Shown piece after piece: positions 1 through 9,149 of a DNA stretch of 64,000 nt. The position numbers and the translations under genes were made by a program. The DNA is from Mariniphaga sp964559175 (GTDB lineage: Bacteria > Bacteroidota > Bacteroidia > Bacteroidales > Prolixibacteraceae): positions 62,001 through 126,000 of the forward strand of contig CAZLGT010000003.1 of NCBI GenBank assembly GCA_964559175.1, read 5' to 3'. The notes beneath the pieces were generated by a model that did no database searches, was not told the DNA's origin, and saw nothing but the letters and a program-made list of their open reading frames with translations. How positions within the stretch are numbered: the stretch's first letter is position 1; every line of letters starts with the position of its first letter.

Positions 1-113
1 AATAAAAGATAATGCTGAACATATCATCTGTTTTAAGTCTGTCTGTTCTTTTTTATTTCAAGTTTATGACTGGGGTAAAAATAAGCGCAACGCAAAGCGG
101 TTCTTTAAAGCAC

Positions 114-863
114 TCAGTGAAATTTAATCCCCATCAGGTAAACCCCAAAATTCATAAATATATAAGTTAAAATGGTCAGCGCCAGTCCGTAAACATTTAG
201 CGTGGCCAGCAGAACTACGGCAATCGATAAAAAAACATACCGGTACCAGTTTTCATTCCATTTCAGGTTTTTTACTTTCAGCGAAAACATGGGTAGGCTG
301 ATTACCATCATTCCCGAGGTAAACAGGCCAAGAATGAGCAGGTTGCGTGTCGATAACAGGAATTGAAAAAGCTCGGGGTAACGTTGCGATTCAATCATTA
401 ATCCGAAGGATGCCCAGAAAATACCGTTCGATGGAATGGGCAGACCTCTGAAAAAAGGTTCGTCTGACTGGGTTGTATTGAATCTGGCGAGACGGATGGC
501 GCCCATTACAGGCATCAGCAACGCCGAAAAAAGGATGAGCCACTGGTCCCAACTGGCAGCGATAAGATGGATGGGCTGGTTTTTCCCGAAGAGTGAAAAC
601 TCGAGCAGGGTAAACAGGATGGCTGCCGGCGCCAGGCCAAACGAAATTAAATCGGCCAGCGAATCAAGTTGTTTGCCTGTTTCTGAATAGGCTTTCAGTA
701 AACGTGCGGCCAGTCCGTCGAGAAAATCGAAAATTGCTGCAAGGCAGATAAATATGCCTGCCCAGATAAGGTGCCCGTCGATGGCAAAAATAACAGCCAG
801 CGAACCGGCAATCAGGTTCAGCGAAGTGATAAAATTGGGTATTTGCTTTATCACCATGTTCAT
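114..863 (-). CDS. pssA: CDP-diacylglycerol--serine O-phosphatidyltransferase
   Basis: Makes phosphatidylserine from CDP-diacylglycerol and serine in the inner membrane, the step before phosphatidylethanolamine synthesis. The CDP-alcohol phosphotransferase signature DG-x2-AR-x8-G-x3-D-x3-D is complete: D49, G50, A53, R54, G63, D67, D71. Several hydrophobic helices follow, and 249 residues is normal for the family. It is the last gene of a minus-strand operon and starts 6 bases after the psd-like gene, whose product uses its product. The neighbouring psd and the motif context favour serine over glycerol phosphate or inositol as acceptor. Confidence 0.93.
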   Translation of the reverse strand: MNMVIKQIPNFITSLNLIAGSLAVIFAIDGHLIWAGIFICLAAIFDFLDGLAARLLKAYSETGKQLDSLADLISFGLAPAAILFTLLEFSLFGKNQPIHLIAASWDQWLILFSALLMPVMGAIRLARFNTTQSDEPFFRGLPIPSNGIFWASFGLMIESQRYPELFQFLLSTRNLLILGLFTSGMMVISLPMFSLKVKNLKWNENWYRYVFLSIAVVLLATLNVYGLALTILTYIFMNFGVYLMGIKFH

Positions 864-869
864 GCCTGA

Positions 870-1526
870 TTATTTAAATGATGCAATAACAGTTATTCCA
901 CCCACCGTTTTTTGATTTTGCTGAACATGCACCTTTGCATTTGCCGGTAAAAACAAATCTACCCGTGAACCAAAACGGATAAAACCATATTCTTCGCCTT
1001 GTTCTACTTTGTTTCCGGGTTTTTTGTATGTAACAATGCGTTGGGCAACTGTTCCTGCAATTTGTCGCGATAAAACTTCCACTCCGCCGGCATTTTTAAA
1101 AACAGTAGAACATCGCTCATTCTTTTCCGACGACTTTTTGACAAATGCCGGATAGAATGCACCTTTTTTATGATGCAGATAAGTCACCTCTCCGCCAATG
1201 GGCGAGCGGTTTTGGTGCACGTTAAACACCGACATGAAAATGGACACCTTCAGCCGTTCGTCTTTAAAGTATTCTCCCTCGTACGCTTTCGTTATTTCCA
1301 AAATTTTGCCGTCGGCAGGAGCCAGCACATGATTTTTGTTTTTTTCAATTTCGCGTTGCGGAACCCTGAAAAAGAAAACAATAAGTACCGCCAGAGCCAG
1401 CGATGCAGCCATTAAAAAATAGAAAACAAGGTAATCTTTCAGCGTAAAATAGATGATGGCATCGATTACGGCCAAAAAGAAAAAGGCAATGGGAATGATT
1501 TTTTTCCCTTCGTTGTGAATTTGCAT
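870..1526 (-). CDS. psd: Phosphatidylserine decarboxylase family proenzyme
   Basis: Decarboxylates phosphatidylserine to phosphatidylethanolamine. At 218 residues it is the short, archaeal-like class found in Bacteroidota. Two hydrophobic segments lie at about residues 10-30 and 33-53. Family landmarks are the ADGK motif (residues 71-74), the NVHQNR motif around H104, and the C-terminal G186-S187 pair within RFGSR, where self-cleavage yields the pyruvoyl group. It lies between cdsA (3-base gap) and pssA (6-base gap), so substrate supply and use are co-transcribed. Confidence 0.92.
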   Translation of the reverse strand: MQIHNEGKKIIPIAFFFLAVIDAIIYFTLKDYLVFYFLMAASLALAVLIVFFFRVPQREIEKNKNHVLAPADGKILEITKAYEGEYFKDERLKVSIFMSVFNVHQNRSPIGGEVTYLHHKKGAFYPAFVKKSSEKNERCSTVFKNAGGVEVLSRQIAGTVAQRIVTYKKPGNKVEQGEEYGFIRFGSRVDLFLPANAKVHVQQNQKTVGGITVIASFK

Positions 1527-1529
1527 AAT

Positions 1530-2357
1530 TTAAATATTTCCAGATAAAGATAACCATACGTAAATTACAGGAATCGCAAAAAGCAAGCTGTCGAAACGGT
1601 CGAGAAGACCGCCATGACCGGGCAAAATGGTTCCTGAATCTTTCACATTAAGACGACGTTTGATGATGGATTCAAAAAGGTCGCCAAGTGTGCCAAACAC
1701 CACCACAATAACTGCAATAACCAACCAGTTTATAACTGATTGTTGCTTGAAAATTACTGAATTGAGAACGCCCATAAGCAGGGCAAAGATGGCGCCGCCA
1801 AAAAACCCTTCCCACGACTTGTTGGGTGAGATTTTTTTACGGATTTTGTGTTTGCCAAATTTTGAACCTGCCATGTATGCCATAGAATCGTATGTCCAAA
1901 CAATGAAAAGGACACCAATAAGAACTTCTGAATTAAAATCAGGGTAATTCGGATAACCGGGAAATACAATGAAATTGAGCAAACTAAATGGAATGGCTAC
2001 ATAAATAAAGCCGGTGAATGTGATGGCACTGTTTTGCAAAATTCCGGTTTTCTCGCTAAAGGCTTCGAAAAGGAAAATGAAAAGCAACGCAGGAATAAAA
2101 ATGAGGTACGATTGGGTTGGTAAAATGCTGTTTACCATGCCAAAACAGATAACAAAAAAAAGAACGCCCAGGGTGAGTCCGGTGTTTTTGCGCGGACTGC
2201 TTCCGGCATTTTCAACCAACTGGTAAAATTCGAGTTGCGTTAGAAAAAGCAACGAACCAAATACTATGGCAAAAACCAACGGGTGAATGGCTGCGCCCGC
2301 CAGCATCAAAAAAACATACACTACTCCGGTTACGGATCTTCTGGTAAAGTCTTTCAA
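1530..2357 (-). CDS. cdsA: Phosphatidate cytidylyltransferase
   Basis: Converts phosphatidic acid and CTP to CDP-diacylglycerol, the precursor for PssA in the same operon. The protein has 275 residues with about seven to eight hydrophobic helices. The family signature runs from S230 to D256: S-x2-KRR, then KD-SG, then the PGHGG block and the final DRFD. The SPNKSWEGFFGG segment (residues 177-188) is also typical. Its ATG overlaps the stop of the upstream DUF2007 gene by 4 bases (2354-2357), suggesting translational coupling. Confidence 0.95.
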   Translation of the reverse strand: MKDFTRRSVTGVVYVFLMLAGAAIHPLVFAIVFGSLLFLTQLEFYQLVENAGSSPRKNTGLTLGVLFFVICFGMVNSILPTQSYLIFIPALLFIFLFEAFSEKTGILQNSAITFTGFIYVAIPFSLLNFIVFPGYPNYPDFNSEVLIGVLFIVWTYDSMAYMAGSKFGKHKIRKKISPNKSWEGFFGGAIFALLMGVLNSVIFKQQSVINWLVIAVIVVVFGTLGDLFESIIKRRLNVKDSGTILPGHGGLLDRFDSLLFAIPVIYVWLSLSGNI

Positions 2358-2560
2358 CGCTTCAGTTCTTTTAGCAGTTCCAGTGCTTTTTGTTCATCGT
2401 TTTCTTCCACATAAACTACAAAGTCGCCAAACGATTTGTATGCAGAATCATGCTGATTCAACACAACCGCTTTTAACCCGGCATTTTCGAGAATATCTTT
2501 GGCCATGGTAGCTTTGTATTCGTGTACTGTAAGAAATACATCCTTCCATCCTTTTTCCAT
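2354..2560 (-). CDS. DUF2007 small protein (putative signal-transducing protein)
   Basis: A 68-residue soluble protein resembling the DUF2007 family, which has a ferredoxin-like fold. The pattern is a short beta strand (VFLTVHEY), a helix containing MAKDILENAG, a central SFGDFVVYV strand, and a C-terminal helix with KALELLKEL. No catalytic residues are visible. It lies between ftsH and cdsA, starts 17 bases downstream of ftsH, and overlaps cdsA by 4 bases. Its function is unknown; the placement suggests a role near membrane proteostasis or lipid synthesis, but that is only inference. Confidence 0.8.
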   Translation of the reverse strand: MEKGWKDVFLTVHEYKATMAKDILENAGLKAVVLNQHDSAYKSFGDFVVYVEENDEQKALELLKELKR

Positions 2561-2577
2561 AGAGTTTGTTTTAAACG

Positions 2578-4683
2578 TTAAGTTGAAACTGTTTTGTTTT
2601 CGCTGGTTTCTTCTTTCACTTCATTTTCCTGCGGCAATGATTCTTTTGACGTATCCTTATTTTCTTTCTGGTTTTCAGCATCCTGTCCGTTTTCGTTTTC
2701 AATGAGCTTTTGTTCCCATGGGCGTTTGCCAAAAATTTTCTCCAGGTCTTCACTGAAAATCACTTCCCGTTCAAGTAAAAGATCGGCCAGTTTTTTATGC
2801 CCTTCGGCGTGCTCTTTCAGTACTTTTTTTGCACGCTGGTATTGTCCGTCAATAATTATTTTTACTTCTTCATCTATCAGTTCGGCGGTTTTTTCGCTGT
2901 ATGGTTTGGTAAAGGCATAATCAGATTGGCCGGAAGAATCGTAAAAACTTACGTTTCCAACTTTTTCACTCATGCCAAAATAGCTAACCATAGCATAAGC
3001 CTGCTTGGTTATTTTTTCCAAATCGTTTTGAGCTCCGGAGCTAATCCGGCCAAAAATCAATTCTTCGGCGGCTCTTCCGCCAAGTGCCGAGCACATTTCA
3101 TCAAGCAATTGGTCTTTGGTGGTAATGGAGCGTTCTTCGGGCAAATACCAGGCAGCCCCCAGCGCTTTGCCCCGTGGCACAATGGTTACTTTTACCAGCG
3201 GGTGTGCATGTTCCAGTATCCAGCTGATGGTTGCATGGCCAGCCTCGTGGTAGGCAATGGTTTTCTTTTCGTCTTTTGAAATGATTTTATTCTTTTTCTC
3301 CAGGCCGCCGATGATTCGGTCCACTGCATCGAGAAAGTCCTGCTTGGTAACAGATTCGCGGTTTTTCCTGGCAGCAATAAGGGCTGATTCGTTGCAAACG
3401 TTGGCAATGTCGGCACCCGAAAATCCTGGTGTTTGTTTGGCCAGGAAATCCACTTTTACATCGTCGCCCAGTTTTAGCGGGCGCAGGTGTACTTTAAAAA
3501 TTTCGGCACGTTCTTTCAGGTCGGGCAGTTCTACGTGAATCTGGCGGTCGAAGCGCCCGGCGCGCATCAGGGCGCGGTCAAGTACATCGGCGCGGTTGGT
3601 AGCTGCCAGAATAATAACCCCGCTGTTGGTGTCGAACCCGTCCATTTCGGTAAGCAACTGGTTCAGGGTGTTTTCCCGTTCGTCGTTGGACCCGAAATTG
3701 GAGTTTTTCCCACGCGCACGGCCTATGGCATCAATTTCGTCAATAAAAATAATACATGGCGCTTTTTCTTTGGCTTGTTTAAACAAGTCGCGCACGCGCG
3801 AAGCGCCAACACCCACAAACATTTCCACAAAATCGGATCCCGACATGGAGAAGAAAGGAACGCTGGCTTCGCCTGCCACTGCACGGGCAAGTAAAGTTTT
3901 ACCGGTTCCCGGAGGGCCGACAAGCAATGCTCCTTTGGGGATTTTTCCGCCTAATTTGGTGAATTTCGCCGGGTTTCTTAGAAATTCTACAATTTCTTCC
4001 ACCTCTTGCTTGGCTTCGGCCAAACCGGCAACATCTTTAAAGCTGGTGGTTACTTTCTGGTCTTTATCGAAAACTTTTGCCTGCGATTTTCCTACATTGA
4101 AAATACCTCCGGCTCCGCCACCTGCTCCCCGGCTCATTCTCCTGAAAATCCAAACCCACAATAAAATAATCAGCACAAAAGGTCCAATGGTCCAGAGGAT
4201 TTCTCCGGCCCAGTTACGTTCTTCGCGGTACTCGGGAAGAATTTCATCAATAGAACCTTCCTGTGCTTCGCGCAGGTTTCGCTCAAAGGTTTCAACCGAA
4301 CCGATGGTGAAAGTAAAATGCGGGCCTTCTTCTGCCGGCTTGGCAAACTGGCCGGTAAATTCCTGTTCGTATTTCTGAAGGCTGTTCTTTTTGATGTAAA
4401 TGTTTGCCTTTTTTTCATTGACCACTACAATACGCTCAATGTCGTTGTTGGCCAGCATGGTAGATCTCACTTCGCTCCAGTTGGTTTCAACCGGCCCGCT
4501 ACTGCTGCTCAGGTAATACTGAACGCCAATAAATACCAGCGCAATAAGTCCATACACCCAGTATGCATTAAATTTGGGACCCTTGGGGTCTTTTTTGCCG
4601 GCGCTTTTGTTCCCCCCCGCAAACGGATTTTTAGGAGGTGGGGGAGGTGGTGTTTGATTATTGTTTTTTTTCCTTTCTGCCAT
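2578..4683 (-). CDS. ftsH: ATP-dependent zinc metalloprotease FtsH
   Basis: Membrane-anchored AAA+ protease that degrades unassembled or damaged membrane proteins. Order of parts: a Pro/Lys-rich cytoplasmic start, a first membrane helix near residues 42-60, a periplasmic domain, a second helix near residues 160-180, an AAA domain with Walker A GPPGTGKT (256-263), Walker B IIFIDEIDAIG and an SRH arginine-rich block, then the M41 peptidase domain with zinc motif HEAGH (479-483). The last 40 residues are acidic and glutamine/asparagine rich, a usual low-complexity tail. Its start is 9 bases from the end of rsfS. All catalytic motifs are intact over 701 residues. Confidence 0.97.
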   Translation of the reverse strand: MAERKKNNNQTPPPPPPKNPFAGGNKSAGKKDPKGPKFNAYWVYGLIALVFIGVQYYLSSSSGPVETNWSEVRSTMLANNDIERIVVVNEKKANIYIKKNSLQKYEQEFTGQFAKPAEEGPHFTFTIGSVETFERNLREAQEGSIDEILPEYREERNWAGEILWTIGPFVLIILLWVWIFRRMSRGAGGGAGGIFNVGKSQAKVFDKDQKVTTSFKDVAGLAEAKQEVEEIVEFLRNPAKFTKLGGKIPKGALLVGPPGTGKTLLARAVAGEASVPFFSMSGSDFVEMFVGVGASRVRDLFKQAKEKAPCIIFIDEIDAIGRARGKNSNFGSNDERENTLNQLLTEMDGFDTNSGVIILAATNRADVLDRALMRAGRFDRQIHVELPDLKERAEIFKVHLRPLKLGDDVKVDFLAKQTPGFSGADIANVCNESALIAARKNRESVTKQDFLDAVDRIIGGLEKKNKIISKDEKKTIAYHEAGHATISWILEHAHPLVKVTIVPRGKALGAAWYLPEERSITTKDQLLDEMCSALGGRAAEELIFGRISSGAQNDLEKITKQAYAMVSYFGMSEKVGNVSFYDSSGQSDYAFTKPYSEKTAELIDEEVKIIIDGQYQRAKKVLKEHAEGHKKLADLLLEREVIFSEDLEKIFGKRPWEQKLIENENGQDAENQKENKDTSKESLPQENEVKEETSENKTVST

Positions 4684-4692
4684 TTTATTCTT

Positions 4693-5064
4693 CTAATTTT
4701 CTGAATCTGTTTTAAAAATTTTTGCATCAGACCAAAGGCCTTCCAGGTTGTAAAAATTTCTTGCCTGTTCGTGAAATACATGGACTACAATTTCGCCATA
4801 ATCGAGCAGTACCCATATTGCATTTCTGTAACCTTCGCTGTGCCAGGTTTTCTCACCTGTTTCTTCTTCCACGGTTTTTTCTACCGACTGCGCAATGGAA
4901 CTCACTTGTGTGGTTGATGTTCCGTGACACAGGATAAAATAGCCACATTCTGTGTAATGTATTGAATTTAAATCAATTATTGTAATTTCTTTCCCTTTTA
5001 CTCTTTTTATCCCTTCAAGGATAGCATTTTTTATATTTTCCGTAATTTCTGTGTTTTTATTCAT
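4693..5064 (-). CDS. rsfS: Ribosomal silencing factor RsfS (Iojap/YbeB family)
   Basis: Binds ribosomal protein uL14 and blocks subunit joining, lowering translation in starvation. The family core is clear: ITIIDLNSIHYTECGYFILCHG, the helix with SIAQSVE, then W-x-VLLDYGEIVVHVFHEQARNFYNLEGLW. The open frame reaches upstream to 5118, but the extra 18 residues are unlike the family, so I chose the internal ATG at 5064 (123 residues). It heads the operon running into ftsH and the phospholipid genes, and is divergent from birA across about 150 bases that should hold both promoters. Confidence 0.92.
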   Translation of the reverse strand: MNKNTEITENIKNAILEGIKRVKGKEITIIDLNSIHYTECGYFILCHGTSTTQVSSIAQSVEKTVEEETGEKTWHSEGYRNAIWVLLDYGEIVVHVFHEQARNFYNLEGLWSDAKIFKTDSEN

Positions 5065-5218
5065 TAAATAACATTTAACCCTGCAAAGATATACTTTTTG
5101 CCTTACTTCTATTTTCAAATTATTTAATTACCTGTTTCTTTACATGAAAAATTGAAAAAGTTTGAATTTTCTCTGTAAATAAACCCATTTCTATGCATTT
5201 GGTTTATAATTTCGTATC

Positions 5219-5962
5219 ATGAGAAGCACAAAAAATAATACCGTTGTTTTATCCGAAACGGATTCAACCAACAACTATGCCAACCGGCTGATTTCGACCG
5301 GCAAGGCCGTTGAGGGTACTGTCGTTTTGTCATCTTTTCAGGTCAGTGGACGTGGACAGCGTGGAAACCGGTGGGAGAGTGAAGCGGGAAAGAACCTTCT
5401 TGCCAGCATTATTGTATTCCCGAAATTTTTACCCGTTCAGAGGCAGTTTTACCTGTCGAAAATTATCAGCATCGCCATGGTAAACTGGCTCAGTCAACAT
5501 GTTGACGGGGTTTCTGTAAAATGGCCCAACGATATTTTTGTGGGGAAACGGAAGATTGCCGGAATATTAATTGAAACTTCGGTGCAGGGGAGCAGTTTTC
5601 ATTCGGCGGTTATTGGTGTGGGGCTGAACCTGAATCAGGAAAAATTCAGCCCGGAACTTCCCAATCCGGTTTCGCTAAAGCAGCTAACCGGAAAAACGTA
5701 TGAGCCGGTAACGGTTGCCCGGGAAATTCAGCAACAGTTTATGGAATGGTATGCGAAACTTCAGACGGGCTTTTATTCCGGGGTCGATGCGGCTTATCAT
5801 GCCCATTTGTTCCGAATGAATGAATGGAGCCAGTTCCAAAAAAAGGGTTCGGTTTGGGAGGGGCGTATCCTGGGAACCGGTGAGTTTGGAAACCTCATTA
5901 TTGAAAGCCGTTCCGGCGAAAAGTCTGAATTTTCTTTTAAAGAAGTGGAGTTTATTCTGTAA
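5219..5962 (+). CDS. birA: Biotin--[acetyl-CoA-carboxylase] ligase
   Basis: Activates biotin with ATP and attaches it to the carrier protein of acetyl-CoA carboxylase. Seen: the SETDSTN-x-YA start, the biotinyl-AMP loop SGRGQRGNRW, the KWPNDI motif with KIAGIL, and the GVGLNLNQ segment. At 247 residues it lacks the N-terminal winged helix of E. coli BirA, so it is a mono-functional ligase rather than a repressor. It is convergent with the SRPBCC gene, ending 11 bases before that gene's stop. Confidence 0.94.
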   Translation: MRSTKNNTVVLSETDSTNNYANRLISTGKAVEGTVVLSSFQVSGRGQRGNRWESEAGKNLLASIIVFPKFLPVQRQFYLSKIISIAMVNWLSQHVDGVSVKWPNDIFVGKRKIAGILIETSVQGSSFHSAVIGVGLNLNQEKFSPELPNPVSLKQLTGKTYEPVTVAREIQQQFMEWYAKLQTGFYSGVDAAYHAHLFRMNEWSQFQKKGSVWEGRILGTGEFGNLIIESRSGEKSEFSFKEVEFIL

Positions 5963-5973
5963 CCTTGATACTG

Positions 5974-6423
5974 CTACTTGTAAGGCAGTTTGGAAAGCCG
6001 TTCGGCCAGATGGTTGATTCCCTCCTGCAGTTTGTCGCCGGCCATCATTTTAATCATCATGTTCATATCGGCATGCAGTGTCAGTCGCATTTTGGTTTGG
6101 AACGCCGAAACCGGTAAAAGCTGAATCCAGAAGGTAATGCTCAATGGAAGTCCGCCCGAGCTCTCCACTTTAATGGTTTTATGCGGTTCGCGGTTTACAA
6201 TCCGTATTTCAGCCAGCCCCATTCCTGTAATTTTAAACCTGCACGAATCGCTATCCGATTCAAAATCGCTGATTTTTACCTGCGGAATTTGCTTGGTGAT
6301 TTTTTCTATCAACCCCGAGTTCAGGTATTCCGACAGGTTTTCGAAATTGGAAAGGTAATCGAAAACAATCTGCTGGTTGTGATCGATGAGTTTAACTTCG
6401 CTGATGTATTTATGGATAGTCAT
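5974..6423 (-). CDS. SRPBCC (START-like) family protein
   Basis: A 149-residue protein whose start (a helix with VFDYLSNFENLSEYL) and alternating strands fit the helix-grip lipid/small-molecule-binding SRPBCC fold. The long C-terminal helix ends with LAERLSK. No catalytic residues are recognisable. It starts 4 bases after the pyrE stop on the same strand, so the two are almost certainly co-transcribed; a pyrE-SRPBCC pairing is often seen in Bacteroidota, though I know of no assigned role. No signal peptide is visible, so it is probably cytoplasmic. Confidence 0.75.
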   Translation of the reverse strand: MTIHKYISEVKLIDHNQQIVFDYLSNFENLSEYLNSGLIEKITKQIPQVKISDFESDSDSCRFKITGMGLAEIRIVNREPHKTIKVESSGGLPLSITFWIQLLPVSAFQTKMRLTLHADMNMMIKMMAGDKLQEGINHLAERLSKLPYK

Positions 6424-6427
6424 AATT

Positions 6428-7063
6428 TTATTTCTTTCCCCAGTTTGCAGGGTCTTTGCGCCACTCCATTAAAGTTTCAATCTGGTCTTTCGATATTTCA
6501 CCTGCTTCCAATGCAGTGTCAATTAAAACCTGGTAGTTGCTTAGCGGAGTGAGTTCAATATTTGCTTTTTTGAATTTTTCTTTGGCAACATCAAAGTTAT
6601 AGGTAAAAATAGAAAGCATTCCAATCACTTTTCCTCCAAAGTTATTCACCGCTTCGGCGGCCTTCAGGCTGCTTTCGCCGGTAGAAACCAAATCTTCAAT
6701 CACCACCACTTTTTGATCCGGTTTCAGGTCTCCTTCAATCAGGTTTTCAAGCCCGTGACCTTTGGGCTTCGAACGCACGTAAATAAAGGGAAGTCCAAGC
6801 TTTTCGGCAATCAGCACACCGTGTGCAATGGCTCCGGTAGCAACACCTGCAATCACTTCGGCCTGCGGATATTTCTTTTTGATTATTTCCACAAATTTAT
6901 CCCGGATGAATGTTCTTGTTTCCGGGTACGACAATATTTTGCGATTGTCGCAATAAATGGGTGATTTCCAGCCCGATGCCCAGGTGAACGGGCTTAAAGG
7001 CTGAATTTTGATGGTATCTATCTCCAGGAGTTTTTTTGTTACTTCTGCTTGTGTTCGTTCCAT
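6428..7063 (-). CDS. pyrE: Orotate phosphoribosyltransferase
   Basis: Joins orotate to PRPP to give OMP in pyrimidine synthesis. The PRPP-binding loop VVVIEDLVSTGESS is complete, and the earlier segments FTWASGWKSPIYCDNRK and AGVATGAIAHG are typical of PyrE. The frame is open up to 7198, but those 45 extra residues look non-coding, so the ATG at 7063 (MERTQAEV) is chosen; this gives a normal length of 211 residues. It is divergent from the Nudix gene over 37 bases and followed closely by an SRPBCC gene. Confidence 0.94.
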   Translation of the reverse strand: MERTQAEVTKKLLEIDTIKIQPLSPFTWASGWKSPIYCDNRKILSYPETRTFIRDKFVEIIKKKYPQAEVIAGVATGAIAHGVLIAEKLGLPFIYVRSKPKGHGLENLIEGDLKPDQKVVVIEDLVSTGESSLKAAEAVNNFGGKVIGMLSIFTYNFDVAKEKFKKANIELTPLSNYQVLIDTALEAGEISKDQIETLMEWRKDPANWGKK

Positions 7064-7100
7064 AATTTGATGTGTTGTAAATATATTTGCATTTAAAACA

Positions 7101-7730
7101 ATGAAACAAATGTATAAAGTTTTTCTGAATGACCGGCTGATAGAAATCGGGGATTCTGCTAACATAACAAAAACTAAACCCTCGGTAATTTTTAACAACC
7201 CGGTTACTGTTTCGGAGGTGAAGGCCTGGTTTCATATTTTTGAGAGAGGTGTTGAAAATGAGGTTGTTCTGGCGCATCCATACCCGGAAACCTTTTTTAA
7301 AATATTCCGGCAGGCTTTTATTGAGCTTCCGGCTGCCGGTGGTGTTGTAATTTCGGCTGGCAAGCTGCTCTTTATTTTCAGGAATGGAAAGTGGGATTTG
7401 CCAAAGGGTAAAATTGATGCCGGTGAAACGCCTGATGAGGCAGCCCTGCGCGAGGTAGCTGAGGAGTGTGGCATTTCAAAACATACCATCATCAAAGCTC
7501 TTCCCTCTACTTTTCATATCTATCCGTCAACTTATCGGAAAACAAAAGGACAATGGATTTTTAAAGAGACCTTTTGGTTTGAAATGCAACATGCTGGTAA
7601 AGAAGAACCTGCTCCCCAATACGATGAAGGTATTACCGAGGTAAAATGGTTTTCAAAAAGCGGGTTGGATGAAGCGCTTGCAAATACGTATGAAAATCTA
7701 AAGCAAATCATCCAGCTCTACTGTGGCTGA
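7101..7730 (+). CDS. Nudix hydrolase
   Basis: Hydrolyses a nucleoside diphosphate linked to another group. The Nudix box G-x5-E-x7-REV-x-EE-x-G-I is perfect at residues 103-125 (catalytic E121 and E122). About 75 residues precede the domain, a common arrangement in Bacteroidota where the N-terminal part may bind substrate. The substrate cannot be told from the sequence. A TATATTTG box at 7082-7089 could be a -7 element for it. Its 3' end overlaps the stop region of the opposite-strand gene by 13 bases. Confidence 0.9.
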   Translation: MKQMYKVFLNDRLIEIGDSANITKTKPSVIFNNPVTVSEVKAWFHIFERGVENEVVLAHPYPETFFKIFRQAFIELPAAGGVVISAGKLLFIFRNGKWDLPKGKIDAGETPDEAALREVAEECGISKHTIIKALPSTFHIYPSTYRKTKGQWIFKETFWFEMQHAGKEEPAPQYDEGITEVKWFSKSGLDEALANTYENLKQIIQLYCG

Positions 7731-9142
7731 TTTCGCTGCCGTTCAAATAGTTCCTGCCTGAGGTATGGCCCAAATTGCTGTTCAAAACCATCGAGGGGTG
7801 TTTTGGTTTGTTGAAAAACCACCTCGTGGCCTGCGTTTAGCAAAAAGCTGGCTGGAAACGATTTTACCCGGTATTTTTCGATGTATTCACCGTTTTCATC
7901 TACCAAATGTACGCCGGGGATTTCTTTTTCTTCCAGGAAAATTTTCATTTCGATTAGGTCTGTTTTTCGCAAAACAACAAAAATTTCAAGGTGGCTGGCA
8001 AACTGCTCTTTTATGCGGGTAAGGTATTTCAGGTGTTCCTGGCAAACAACCATTTCGGTATCGGCAAAAATCAGGTATTTGAATTTCTGCTCTTCGGCGC
8101 CGGGCGTATTATCCGAGCAAACACGATGGCCGTAAGTGTCTTTCAGGCAAATCACCGGCGCTTTGCTACCGGGTTTCAGGTGTTCCAGTTTGCCCTTAAC
8201 TTTTTTTGCCATTTCCCGGAGGTATTTGTTTTGGTGTTGTTGAAATGCAGGCAATCCAACCATGCTTAAAACATCGTTGCGCGAGAAATCACCCGAGAAA
8301 AAAGCGTCGTGCAGCAGTTTCAGTATGACCAGGCCGGCTGTTGTTCCCTCCAGGTTGTATTTTTCTTTCACCAGTGTATTCAGAAAAACGATGTCGTGCT
8401 TCATAATTGCCTGCCTGACAACATTTCCCCGGGTGGTTCGTGCCTCAAATCCGAGCTGATTGGAAAAAACTTTGTCGAATAGTTCAATAAAAGCCGGATC
8501 GTTCCATCGGGCTATTTCAGGCCCCGTAAATACAGGAGATACCTTTGCCGGTTCCAGCCTGAAGGCATCGGTTTCTACCGATTTTATTTTTAACTTTTTG
8601 TGCCACACAAAGGCAGGGTCCGAAACATCGCCAAATTGTTTTTCAATGTTCACAAGAATGGTGTCGAAAATGGTTTTCGACTGATTGAAGTAAAGCTGGT
8701 CGAAGAACCTGTCGGTAAGCTGGTTCAGTTGTGTGTCGAAAGCTGAAATATGGTCGTTCAGGTGATTCCCTCCATCGGTGGTAAACCAGAATTCAACCGG
8801 ATTGAAATACGGATTTTTGCGGTCGGCGAACGATTTTTCGCGATAGGGGGGCAGCATCAGTTGGATGTGCTCTCCGGAATCAATGAACAACATGCCGCGG
8901 TAAATGCCAAAATCGGTGAAAACGAATGTGGTTTCTTCTATTTCAATTTCGGTGAAAAAGCGGCCTTCATTATCGAACTCAATGGTAAAAACCGGTACGC
9001 TGTTTTGTGTAACGGGGTCGGAATACCGAAAAAAGGTAAGTTTTTTCCCGGCATAGGCTTCGTGCCGGCCTTCAATTTTGGCAGCCCGGGCCGTCAGGGA
9101 AATTATCAACAGGAAAAGAATAAAAAAAGCGCGTCTGCTCAT
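7718..9142 (-). CDS. Secreted thioredoxin-fold protein without CXXC
   Basis: A 474-residue protein with a clear signal peptide (MSRRAFFILFLLIISL followed by TARA). The first 330 residues are alpha/beta with no family I can name. The last 130 look like a TlpA/AhpC-type thioredoxin fold: SKAPVICLKD, a strand KYLIFAD, a helix, LEIFVVL, then VKSFPASFLLN with the cis-proline position. The place of the redox pair holds a single Cys in EMVVCQEH, so it is unlikely to act as a normal disulfide reductase. Its start lies 7 bases after the stop of coaD. Function unknown; probably periplasmic. Confidence 0.7.
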   Translation of the reverse strand: MSRRAFFILFLLIISLTARAAKIEGRHEAYAGKKLTFFRYSDPVTQNSVPVFTIEFDNEGRFFTEIEIEETTFVFTDFGIYRGMLFIDSGEHIQLMLPPYREKSFADRKNPYFNPVEFWFTTDGGNHLNDHISAFDTQLNQLTDRFFDQLYFNQSKTIFDTILVNIEKQFGDVSDPAFVWHKKLKIKSVETDAFRLEPAKVSPVFTGPEIARWNDPAFIELFDKVFSNQLGFEARTTRGNVVRQAIMKHDIVFLNTLVKEKYNLEGTTAGLVILKLLHDAFFSGDFSRNDVLSMVGLPAFQQHQNKYLREMAKKVKGKLEHLKPGSKAPVICLKDTYGHRVCSDNTPGAEEQKFKYLIFADTEMVVCQEHLKYLTRIKEQFASHLEIFVVLRKTDLIEMKIFLEEKEIPGVHLVDENGEYIEKYRVKSFPASFLLNAGHEVVFQQTKTPLDGFEQQFGPYLRQELFERQRNQPQ

Positions 9143-9149
9143 TCCTTGT

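Noticed and set aside
1..113. Possible gene or RNA at the left edge
   Set aside because: AT-rich sequence downstream of pssA without an open frame or a clear fold.
436..690. Open frame on the plus strand within pssA
   Set aside because: It is the antisense shadow of a well-supported gene and has no family resemblance.
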